15,776 nucleotides of DNA from positions 1 through 15,776 of the forward strand of contig JAIXQV010000269.1 of assembly GCA_027485535.1 (NCBI GenBank). The letters run 5' to 3'. The DNA is from Oxalobacteraceae bacterium (GTDB taxonomy: Bacteria > Pseudomonadota > Gammaproteobacteria > Burkholderiales > Burkholderiaceae_D). Of the stretch, positions 1 through 7,218 are shown piece after piece; the first letter of the stretch is position 1; each line of letters begins with the position of its first letter. Position numbers and translations under genes: made by a program. The notes under the pieces were generated by a model. The model had not been told where the DNA came from, did not search any database, and worked only from the letters and a program-made list of their open reading frames with translations.

Positions 1-947
1 AGTGCGTTATAGAGCGTGTTAACCGCTGGCAGCATATTGAAGCGATGCTTGCCAAGCTCTTTGACCAAGCCAGGTATGTCGCGTGGATTGGGTATCAGAA
101 TATTCATGCCACCGACGCGCGTACCCATCAGGCAGCACACCGTCAACGCGAAGATGTGATAGAGCGGCAACGCACAAACAAACACCAAGGACTCTACCTT
201 TGGTGGCTTATCCATCGCCGGCTGCAACCATGCTTCATTTTGCAGCAGATTAGCGATCACATTGCGATGACTGAGCATCGCGCCTTTCGATAAACCGGTG
301 GTACCGCCGGTGTACTGCAAGAAAGCAATATCATCATGACCGAGTGATGCCTGCTGCAAACGGAGTGAGGCACCTTCGCGTAAAGCCGTGCTGAATCTGA
401 CGGCTTGTGGCAATGAGAAATCCGGCACCATCTTTTTTACATTGCGCACCACAAAGTTCACCAGCAAGCCCTTGGCAGCCCCCAGCATCTCGCCCATGCT
501 GGCCAAGACGACCGTTTTTACCTTTGTCTTACCAATAATCTTTTCGAGGGTATGTGCGAAATTCTCAAGAATGATGATGGCTTCAGCACCAGAATCGTTT
601 AACTGATGTTCCAATTCTCGTGGCGTATACAGCGGGTTCACATTGACCACCACATAGCCAGCCCGTAGCACTGCCGCCAGTGCGATCGGGTACTGCAGCA
701 CATTCGGCATCATCAGTGCGACCCGAGCGCCGCGCGCAAGACCCTGAGCCTGCAACCATGCGCCCAGCTGCTTCGACAAGGCGTCGACTTCGGCATAAGT
801 GATGAACTTACCCATGCAGCTGTAGGCCTTACGACTGGCGTATTGCGTGAAGGCCTCGTCCATTAACTGCACCAGGGATCGGTAGCGGGTGTAGTCGATC
901 TCAGCTGGCACGCCCGGGGGGTAAGAACGAATCCAGATTTTCTCCAT
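1..947 (-). CDS. fadD: Long-chain fatty acid-CoA ligase, N-terminal part (3' end beyond window)
   Basis: Translating the minus strand from the ATG at 947 gives 315 codons with no stop before the left edge, so the gene is cut at its 3' end. The protein begins MEKIWIRSYPPGVPAEID, as betaproteobacterial FadD does. It carries the ANL-superfamily P-loop YTGGTTGLSKGAMLSH from about residue 212, plus the usual N-terminal signatures such as VNVNPLYTPRELEHQL. The enzyme activates long-chain fatty acids with ATP to acyl-AMP and then acyl-CoA at the inner membrane, feeding beta-oxidation or lipid synthesis. Family members are about 550-560 residues, so the C-terminal lid and the fatty-acid signature motif lie outside the window. 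The Shine-Dalgarno signal is weak (AGGG about 7 nt before ATG). The next gene upstream is on the same strand but 223 nt away, so separate transcription is likely. Another medium- or long-chain acyl-CoA synthetase is possible but less likely. Confidence 0.9.
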   Translation of the reverse strand, partial: MEKIWIRSYPPGVPAEIDYTRYRSLVQLMDEAFTQYASRKAYSCMGKFITYAEVDALSKQLGAWLQAQGLARGARVALMMPNVLQYPIALAAVLRAGYVVVNVNPLYTPRELEHQLNDSGAEAIIILENFAHTLEKIIGKTKVKTVVLASMGEMLGAAKGLLVNFVVRNVKKMVPDFSLPQAVRFSTALREGASLRLQQASLGHDDIAFLQYTGGTTGLSKGAMLSHRNVIANLLQNEAWLQPAMDKPPKVESLVFVCALPLYHIFALTVCCLMGTRVGGMNILIPNPRDIPGLVKELGKHRFNMLPAVNTLYNA

Positions 948-1139
948 AAGGCACCCTGTTTTTTCTGATTGGCCAGGTTTTTATACTCTGGCTGTGGGGT
1001 ATCGCCGCGGTTGGCTTTGCGGCTTTTCTTTTGATGGGATCGTAGCCGAATCTTTCAGCCTTGTCTGCTTGATCGGTATACCAGTCTGATCGCCTGGCCC
1101 GGGTATCGAAAACAATAGCCGGTAATAGTCAGCTAGCCT

Positions 1140-1154
1140 TAGCGATAGTCGCTA
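1140..1154 (-). repeat. Small hairpin downstream of the aminopeptidase gene
   Basis: TAGCGA-TAG-TCGCTA is a perfect 6-bp inverted repeat with a 3-nt loop. It starts 16 nt beyond the stop of the lipoprotein aminopeptidase gene on the minus strand. In that direction it is not followed by a T-tract, so it is at best a weak transcription-end or mRNA 3' stabilising structure. The rest of the 948-1170 gap holds an isolated 8-bp palindrome, GGTATACC at 1075-1082, and no convincing promoter, although a TATAAA lies upstream of fadD on the minus strand. Confidence 0.25.
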
Positions 1155-1170
1155 TTTCCGATCAATAGGA

Positions 1171-2295
1171 TTACTGCGCTGCAGCAGTTGGCGCCGGGGC
1201 CTCTGGGGCTGTCTGCACAGGTACCCGTGTCTGGGCCGAAGATGGGGTGGCCAGTAACAAGCTTAATTGCTCGCGTCGCCTAGCCTTGTCCTGCTTCGCC
1301 ATCGCTTTGACTTCGGCGTAGAATTTTTTCAGGCTTCCTGCCTTGGCATGCAATGCTTGAAATGCCGGCACCAGCTCCTCGTAGGTCGCAATTAATACAA
1401 AGTGGGCATTGGTGATCGGTTCATTGAACCACTGGTCATATCCAGAGTAGCCACCCCACTTCTCCTCTTTTATTTGATGGTAGGTTTGCTTGAGTGAGGT
1501 AATGACCAAGGCTTTTTTGTTTCGTTTTTCATCGTCGCTGATATCACTCGCGAAAACTTCTTCAAGACGCTGACGATGCTGTGTCAGCAAATCGATGAAG
1601 TCGCGTTTGCGTTGGCGGAATTCACGGTAGCGCTCACGGCTATCCGGGCTGCCATGTTCATCCAGCCATTGCTCGACACCGATGCTTTCTACCGTGGTGG
1701 CAAATGACTCATTGAAGGTGGTATCGCCGGGCGCATAAGCGACCTGATGCGCTAGTTCATGAAATAACATGCGCGCCACCTCTGCTTCCGGATAAGCAAT
1801 GAACGTGGATAACACAGGGTCATTAAACCAGCCCAGTGTTGAGTAAGCGGGCACGCCCGAAACGCGCACCTCGTAACCTTGGTCGCGCAACTCCTGCGCG
1901 AAACGCTGCGCGTCTTCCTTACGGTAATAGCCTCGATAATCCACGCAACCGGCAACTGGGAAGCACCACTGAACCGGTTTCATCGACAGCTCTTGGGTAG
2001 CGATCACATTCCACACCACATAGGGTCGGTTCAGCTCGGCGTATCGGGTATAGCTGCCGTTCTCCGGCAAACCCAATGCTTGTACGGCGAATGTGCGAAT
2101 TTGCTGCGCTCGAGTGAGCCGCTGCTTAAGCTGGTCGCTCACTTTGGGGTCAGCTAACCATTGGTCGATCGGTTTGGCACTCGCCACCAGCCCGAGTTGA
2201 CCCTGAGTCGCCTGCGCATAGTAAGAAAGCTGAGCACAGCCAGTAGTACCCAGCACAAGGCTAATGGCCAAGCTATTGACTAGCCACCACCTCAT
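1171..2295 (-). CDS. Predicted lipoprotein zinc aminopeptidase (DUF2265/COG4324 family)
   Basis: This 374-residue protein has a short signal sequence with a hydrophobic core and a lipobox-like LGTTGC ending at Cys20, so it is probably a lipoprotein anchored on the periplasmic side. It contains the zinc-peptidase motif HELAH (residues 179-183), followed by NESFATTVE (195-203), which can supply the third metal-ligand glutamate (Glu196 or Glu203). The flanking sequence SYYAQATQGQLGL and the region from WCFPVAGCVDYRGYY to VPAYSTLGWFNDP match what I know of the putative aminopeptidase family PF10023. The C-terminus is a low-complexity Ala/Pro/Thr tail. Its ATG overlaps the stop of the upstream molybdopterin oxidoreductase gene as ATGA, implying co-transcription and translational coupling. 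Peptidase activity is a family prediction; the physiological substrate is unknown. Confidence 0.85.
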   Translation of the reverse strand: MRWWLVNSLAISLVLGTTGCAQLSYYAQATQGQLGLVASAKPIDQWLADPKVSDQLKQRLTRAQQIRTFAVQALGLPENGSYTRYAELNRPYVVWNVIATQELSMKPVQWCFPVAGCVDYRGYYRKEDAQRFAQELRDQGYEVRVSGVPAYSTLGWFNDPVLSTFIAYPEAEVARMLFHELAHQVAYAPGDTTFNESFATTVESIGVEQWLDEHGSPDSRERYREFRQRKRDFIDLLTQHRQRLEEVFASDISDDEKRNKKALVITSLKQTYHQIKEEKWGGYSGYDQWFNEPITNAHFVLIATYEELVPAFQALHAKAGSLKKFYAEVKAMAKQDKARRREQLSLLLATPSSAQTRVPVQTAPEAPAPTAAAQ

Positions 2296-4400
2296 TGAAT
2301 TGACGTCAGTACGCTATCGAGTTTTTCTACTTCAACCAGTACATCATAAAAAGTGGGTGCACGGCCCATATCCGTTAAGCGCTGACTGGTCAACTCATTC
2401 GCATTTTTGTGATCGGGTGCGAGTTTTTTCCACCAAATCGAGGGCGCCACAACCAAGCCTCGACGCGCAGCATCTGTCACACGGACTTTTAACTGCATCT
2501 CGCCTCGCTGATTGAAAGCACGTACCCTATCGCCGTCAGTGATTTGCCGGGTGTGCGCATCTTCAGGGTGGATCTCCAAGTGTGGCTCGCCCTCAGTATC
2601 TCGTAAACTTTGTACATTCACGAAGCTTGTGTTCAAAAAATTTCGCTGTGGCGGTGAGATCATCGCAAGCGGAAATCGTTTCGCCAAGTCGGGTGCCGAG
2701 GCTAAAGATTCATACGGCGGTATGTAAGTTGGCAGCGGATCAAGTCCGTCTTGTTTCATTCTTTCGCAATAAAACTCGCATTTGCCCGACGGTGTTGGGA
2801 AATCGCCTTTGGCAAATGGCGCAGAGGGCATTTGCAGCTTGACCCAGCCGGCTTCTTTTACCTTGGCCCAGTCGTAGCCGGGCGCGGTTTTACTTTCCGG
2901 ATTAAATGCCTGCGCAGCGAGATCGTCGTCGCTGTCTGAAAAGCAGGCCTCGGAAAACCCCATTTTGGCGGCCAACAGCCTAAAAATCTCGCTATTCGGT
3001 TTTGCCTCACCAAGCGGCTTTATCGCGGCGTTGTTTGCCACGATGTATAAGTGTCCATACGTGGCGTGTACATCGACATGCTCGAGCTGAGTTGTAGCAG
3101 GCAAGAGTATGTCCGCATAGTCTGCAGTATCGGTTTTGAAATGCTCGAGTACCACGGTAAATAGGTCTTCGCGCGCGAATCCCCGTACTACCTTGGCAGA
3201 TTCCGGCGCTACCGCCACTGGGTTGGCGTTATAGACGATCACCGTCGATAGCTTGGGGCCGAACTCTGTCGATGCTTCTCGCAGCAGGTCGTCACCGATG
3301 GTGCTCATATTGATGGTACGACTTTGCCGCGAAGGCGCTTGCGGCATTAAGTCTGGTCGCTCCAGTAACTGCGTTTGCTTTGGAAAGCTGTCGCCTGAGG
3401 AAAGCAAGACACCGCCAGCCGGCTGGCGCCATGCCCCGACTAAAGCGGGCAGGCAGGTGATATTGCGAACCGCCATGCCACCGCCATGACTCCGCTGCAC
3501 ACCATAGTTCAGCCGAATGGCAACTGGCGCACCCTGTTGCGCCATCGTGCCGTACAAGCTCGCCAGCATTTCAAGCTGATCGACGCTGATTCCGCAGGTA
3601 ATTGCAACCCGCTCCGCATCCCATTCGGCGACCCGTTGTTTCAATTGATCAAAGCCTAGGGTGTATTGCGTGATGTAATCATGATCAAGCAGATTGTCTC
3701 GAATCAGAATGTGCATGATGCCGAGCGCGAGGGCGCTGTCAGTACCCGGCAAGGGGGCAATATGGTGCTGACATTTTTCTGCGGTCAGTGAGCGATAGGG
3801 GTCGATCGCAACCAGTATGGCGCCACGCCGCTTGGCCTCTTGCGCTCGCATCCAGAAGTGCAAGTTGGAACCAATGGGATTGCCTCCCCAGATAATGATC
3901 AGCTTGGCGTTCTCGAACTGCTCGGTGTCCGTGCCGATTTTTGCACCCAGGGTATACCGATATCCGACACTTCCGGCAGACGAGCAGATCGTTCGGTCGA
4001 GCTTTGAAGCACCAAGCCGATTAAAAAATCGCATCGCCATTGATTCACCTTGCACGACGCCCATGGTTCCTGCGTAGCTATAGGGCAGGATCGCACGCGG
4101 GTCTTTGGCCACTTCTGTCTTCAAGTGATCTGCGATACTCGTGAGTGCTTCGTCCCAGCTTATTCGCTCGAATTGTCCACTTCCCTTCGGACCGATTCGT
4201 TTCATCGGATGCAGCAGGCGCTCGGGATGGTAAGTCCGCTCTAGGTAGCGCGAGACCTTGGTACACAAAACACCTGCTGTATTCGGGTGGTCGGGATCGC
4301 CCTTGATTTCGACGGCTGTATCACCCTCGACAGTCACCAGCATGGCGCAGGTATCGGGGCAGTCATGCGGACAGGCCGCGCGGATGGTCCGGGTGTGCAT
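2292..4400 (-). CDS. Molybdopterin-dependent oxidoreductase, DMSO-reductase superfamily, cytoplasmic
   Basis: This 702-residue protein starts with a [4Fe-4S] ligand set: Cys10, Cys14, Cys18 and Cys46, spaced C-x3-C-x3-C-x27-C and followed by Lys48. The MopB catalytic region follows, with FERISWDEAL (77-86) and DRTICSSAG (135-143). By alignment from memory Cys139 sits where the Mo/W-coordinating residue lies in formate dehydrogenase and Nap-type enzymes. The C-terminus (about 580-690) is a molydopterin dinucleotide-binding domain, including LEIHPEDA and GDRVRAFNQRGEM. There is no twin-arginine signal, so the enzyme should be cytoplasmic. No small iron-sulfur, cytochrome or membrane-anchor subunit is encoded nearby. 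The gene runs into the aminopeptidase gene by an ATGA overlap and is divergent from the amidohydrolase gene. The substrate cannot be read from sequence; formate-dehydrogenase-like or thiosulfate/polysulfide-reductase-like labels would be guesses. Confidence 0.9.
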   Translation of the reverse strand: MHTRTIRAACPHDCPDTCAMLVTVEGDTAVEIKGDPDHPNTAGVLCTKVSRYLERTYHPERLLHPMKRIGPKGSGQFERISWDEALTSIADHLKTEVAKDPRAILPYSYAGTMGVVQGESMAMRFFNRLGASKLDRTICSSAGSVGYRYTLGAKIGTDTEQFENAKLIIIWGGNPIGSNLHFWMRAQEAKRRGAILVAIDPYRSLTAEKCQHHIAPLPGTDSALALGIMHILIRDNLLDHDYITQYTLGFDQLKQRVAEWDAERVAITCGISVDQLEMLASLYGTMAQQGAPVAIRLNYGVQRSHGGGMAVRNITCLPALVGAWRQPAGGVLLSSGDSFPKQTQLLERPDLMPQAPSRQSRTINMSTIGDDLLREASTEFGPKLSTVIVYNANPVAVAPESAKVVRGFAREDLFTVVLEHFKTDTADYADILLPATTQLEHVDVHATYGHLYIVANNAAIKPLGEAKPNSEIFRLLAAKMGFSEACFSDSDDDLAAQAFNPESKTAPGYDWAKVKEAGWVKLQMPSAPFAKGDFPTPSGKCEFYCERMKQDGLDPLPTYIPPYESLASAPDLAKRFPLAMISPPQRNFLNTSFVNVQSLRDTEGEPHLEIHPEDAHTRQITDGDRVRAFNQRGEMQLKVRVTDAARRGLVVAPSIWWKKLAPDHKNANELTSQRLTDMGRAPTFYDVLVEVEKLDSVLTSIQ

Positions 4401-4513
4401 GAATTTTAGGCAGGATAAGATTATCTATTCGGCAAGCTGTACAGTGGCCGGGCTAAGGTTAATATTACACATGCTTTCTGTCACAACATCCTTCCACTTT
4501 TTCAAAGAACGCC
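4401..4513. promoter_or_regulatory. Divergent intergenic region, oxidoreductase / amidohydrolase
   Basis: These 113 nt separate two divergent start codons and so must hold both promoters, if each gene has its own. Visible elements are the inverted repeat GATAA-GA-TTATC at 4414-4425, whose minus-strand reading includes GATAAT as a possible -10 box for the oxidoreductase gene, and an 8-bp palindrome TAATATTA at 4460-4467. No good -35 partner is visible for either. Assignment rests on gene orientation. Confidence 0.35.
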
Positions 4514-5725
4514 ATGAAGCTGATTGAACCCATCCTGCAGTTTCACGACGAGCTCAAGCAAATCCGTCGCACGATTCACGCCCACCCAGAGCTCGCGTAC
4601 GAAGAGACGCAGACTGCACAACTGGTGGCGCAGCAGTTGGAGGCTTGGGGCATCCCTGTTATTCGTGGACTTGGGGGAACAGGCGTCGTTGGCGTCATTC
4701 GCGCCGGGAGCAGTTCGCGTGCGGTTGGCCTACGTGCAGATATGGATGCACTGCCACTGCAGGAACATAATCAATTCCCACACCGCTCGCAGCATGACGG
4801 GAAAATGCACGCCTGTGGCCACGACGGACACACTGCGATGCTACTTGGGGCTGCGCATTATCTTTCGCAACATCGGGATTTTGACGGGACGGTTTATGTC
4901 ATCTTCCAACCCGCTGAAGAAGGCCGTGGTGGCGCCAAGGCGATGATGGATGACGGACTTTTCGAGCAATGTCCGATGGAAGCTGTGTTTGGTATGCACA
5001 ACTGGCCGGGCATGCGCGCAGGAACTATGGGCGTTGTCCCAGGGCCAATGATGGCCTCCTCCAATGAGTTCGAATTGACGATCCATGGCAAAGGCTCACA
5101 TGCAGCCCAACCGCACCGGGCGGTTGATCCGGTGATGGTCGCGGTACAGATTGCACAAAGTTGGCAGACCATTGTCTCGCGCAATGTAAGCCCGTTAGAT
5201 TCCGGTGTGCTGTCGATTACTCAGATTCATACGGGTAGCGCGACCAACATCGTGCCTGATTCGGCGTCGATGATCGGTACAGTAAGGACGTTCACGCTGC
5301 CGGTGCTGGACCTGATCGAACAGAGAATGCGCGATATTGCCAGCCATACCGCGGCCGCCTTTGGCGCGACGGTTGAATTTTCATTCAGCCGGAATTATCC
5401 GCCGCTGATCAATCATCGGTCAGAGACAGAATTTGCACTGAGCGTGATGGCGGATGTGGTTGGCCGCGAAGGGGCATTGTCGGATATTGAGCCGACCATG
5501 GGCTCCGAAGATTTTGCGTTCATGCTGCAAGAGAAGCCGGGCTGCTATGTCTTCATCGGCAATGGCGACGGCACCCATCGTGATCACGGCCATGGCCTAG
5601 GTCCTTGCAACCTTCATAATCCGAGCTACGACTTTAATGATGATTTGCTACCCATCGGCGCAAGCTACTGGGTGCAATTGGCGAAACGCTTCCTGAGCGA
5701 ATCACCGGCAAGTCAAACCAATTAA
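4514..5725 (+). CDS. M20D-family amidohydrolase (hippurate hydrolase / N-acyl-amino-acid amidohydrolase type)
   Basis: This 403-residue metallopeptidase-fold enzyme hydrolyses an N-acyl or N-aroyl amino acid amide bond. The metal-site residues of the family are visible: Cys101 and His103 in HACGHDGH (99-106), Glu136 in QPAEEGRGG, His162 in GMHNWPG and a C-terminal His368 in LHNPSYDFND. The RADMDALPLQE segment and the dimerisation-domain motif HAAQPHRAVDPV are also typical. There is no signal peptide, so it is cytoplasmic. The product belongs to the HipO / IAA-amino acid hydrolase group, where substrate cannot be told from sequence. It is divergent from the molybdopterin oxidoreductase gene. 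The next gene starts 47 nt downstream on the same strand and could be co-transcribed. The start ATG is preceded only by a weak AAAGAA signal. Confidence 0.92.
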   Translation: MKLIEPILQFHDELKQIRRTIHAHPELAYEETQTAQLVAQQLEAWGIPVIRGLGGTGVVGVIRAGSSSRAVGLRADMDALPLQEHNQFPHRSQHDGKMHACGHDGHTAMLLGAAHYLSQHRDFDGTVYVIFQPAEEGRGGAKAMMDDGLFEQCPMEAVFGMHNWPGMRAGTMGVVPGPMMASSNEFELTIHGKGSHAAQPHRAVDPVMVAVQIAQSWQTIVSRNVSPLDSGVLSITQIHTGSATNIVPDSASMIGTVRTFTLPVLDLIEQRMRDIASHTAAAFGATVEFSFSRNYPPLINHRSETEFALSVMADVVGREGALSDIEPTMGSEDFAFMLQEKPGCYVFIGNGDGTHRDHGHGLGPCNLHNPSYDFNDDLLPIGASYWVQLAKRFLSESPASQTN

Positions 5726-5772
5726 TTGCTCGCACAATTGACTCTGATGATTAAGCTATCCGCTCTCACTTG

Positions 5773-7047
5773 ATGGATACTGTTCCACTGTGGTTACAAA
5801 TCGTTGCGCTGGTCGGACTAGTTTGTTGCTCGGCTTTTTTTTCGATCTCAGAAACCGCTCTGATGGCACTGAACCGCCATCGGATAAAGCATCTCGCACG
5901 TCGAGGTTCCCGACTGGCGCAAACTACCCTTTGGTTGCTGGATCATACCGACCGCATGCTGTCGCTGATCCTGATCGGCAACACCCTGATTAATGCGCTG
6001 ATCACCGCACTGGTGACCTCGATTGCGATTTCTGCATTCGGCAATAATCAGGAAGTCATTACGATCGCAACCGCGATTGTGGCGTTCTTTCTGATTGTGT
6101 TCGCCGAAATCACGCCCAAAGTGATCGGCGCAACCTATCCAGAAAGAATCGCGCTCCCGGCGTCTTTCCTGATCAAGCCGCTGATATTCATTGGCAAGCC
6201 GGCGATTTGGTTTGTGAATTTATTTGTGCGTGGCTTGTTATCAATGCTGCGCATTCGCACTGGCACCGGCGTGCGAGATATGCGCATATCACCCGATGAA
6301 TTACGCTCGATGGTGATGGAAAGTGGTAATTTTATTCCAGTCAAACATAAAAGCATCTTGCTAAACCTGTTTGATCTTGAGCGCGTAACTGTCGAAGATG
6401 TGATGACTCCGCGGTCGCAAGTCGAGTCATTGAATTTATCGGTGCCGGTAGATGAGATCAAGCATCAGCTCACCACCTGCTATCACAATAAGTTATTGGT
6501 GCACGAAGGTGAGATCAACAAGATCGTTGGCATCCTGCATGTGCGTAAGGCGATGGCCCTACTGAATCAGGTAGATGAACTGACTATCGACCATTTCAGA
6601 GAATTGTTAACACCGCCTTATTTCATCCCGCCTGAAACGGATCTATTTACTCAGCTTCAGTATTTTCAGGAGAATCAGGAGCGCCTTGCTGTCATTGTTG
6701 ATGAATATGGCGAAGTGCAAGGGCTGGTTACGCTAGATGACATTATTGAAGAGATGGTCGGCGAGTTTACGACATCAACGCCGGGGGCGACGCGTGCCGA
6801 TCAGTTTGCTTGGGATAAGAAAGGCGAGTGCCTGTTGGAAGGCTCGATCTCGTTGCGGGATGTGAATAAACGGCTGGATTTGAATCTGCCGATTGACGGA
6901 CCCAAAACACTGAATGGCCTGTTACTGGAACTACTACAAGAAATCCCCGAGGCATCGGTGTGCCTGAAGATCTCGGGCTGTGTCATCGAGATTGTTCAAG
7001 TACAGGAACAAGTGATCAAGATGGTGAAGCTGTATCGACCGAGTTGA
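5773..7047 (+). CDS. CNNM-type membrane protein with CBS and CorC/HlyC domains (CorB/YfjD-like)
   Basis: This 424-residue protein has the three-part layout of the CorB/YfjD group. First comes a DUF21 membrane region (about residues 5-180) with several hydrophobic helices and the conserved SAFFSISETALMALN and FAEITPKVIGATYPER stretches. Next is a CBS pair (about 210-330) beginning VMTPRSQVESL and ending GLVTLDDIIEEMVGEF. Last is a CorC_HlyC domain (about 345-420). Relatives act in Mg2+/Co2+ export or tolerance, and one (YtfL/PaeA) has been linked to polyamine export, so the cargo here is not settled. The CBS pair usually binds adenine nucleotides. I chose ATG 5773; an adjacent in-frame TTG at 5770 would add one residue. 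Length agrees with E. coli YfjD. There is no functional link to the pilus genes that follow. Confidence 0.9.
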   Translation: MDTVPLWLQIVALVGLVCCSAFFSISETALMALNRHRIKHLARRGSRLAQTTLWLLDHTDRMLSLILIGNTLINALITALVTSIAISAFGNNQEVITIATAIVAFFLIVFAEITPKVIGATYPERIALPASFLIKPLIFIGKPAIWFVNLFVRGLLSMLRIRTGTGVRDMRISPDELRSMVMESGNFIPVKHKSILLNLFDLERVTVEDVMTPRSQVESLNLSVPVDEIKHQLTTCYHNKLLVHEGEINKIVGILHVRKAMALLNQVDELTIDHFRELLTPPYFIPPETDLFTQLQYFQENQERLAVIVDEYGEVQGLVTLDDIIEEMVGEFTTSTPGATRADQFAWDKKGECLLEGSISLRDVNKRLDLNLPIDGPKTLNGLLLELLQEIPEASVCLKISGCVIEIVQVQEQVIKMVKLYRPS

Positions 7048-7111
7048 CGGTGCCATTGTTAGTTGACTGCGCCTTGTTACCCCTTTTGTTGCCAAATTAC
7101 GTCAAAACGAC

Positions 7112-7147
7112 GAGAAGCTATTGCTGATATCACGGTTCCAGCTTCTC
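7112..7147. repeat. Nested inverted repeat upstream of pilB
   Basis: GAGAAGCT (7112-7119) is the exact reverse complement of AGCTTCTC (7140-7147). Inside the 20-nt loop sits a second perfect palindrome, TGATATCA (7125-7132). The element lies in the 171-nt gap between the CorB-like gene and pilB, 71 nt before the pilB start. It has no T-tract on either side, so a classic terminator is unlikely; an operator or leader hairpin is possible. I see no sigma-54 or sigma-70 promoter I would trust in this gap. Confidence 0.4.
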
Positions 7148-7218
7148 AAGCATACCTAAACTCAGCATCTTTAAACTAGCTTCACGCATGATGCGCGCGA
7201 TTTATTCGCTGACGACCC

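Noticed and set aside
5711..5743. AGTCAA/TTGACT 6-bp inverted repeat around the amidohydrolase stop
   Set aside because: The arms are short with a 21-nt loop and no T-tract; this could easily arise by chance, so it was not annotated as a terminator.
7063..7091. TTGACT (7063-7068) as a -35 box for pilB
   Set aside because: The sequence at the right distance is TTGTTG (7086-7091), not an acceptable -10 box, and no alternative spacing improves it.
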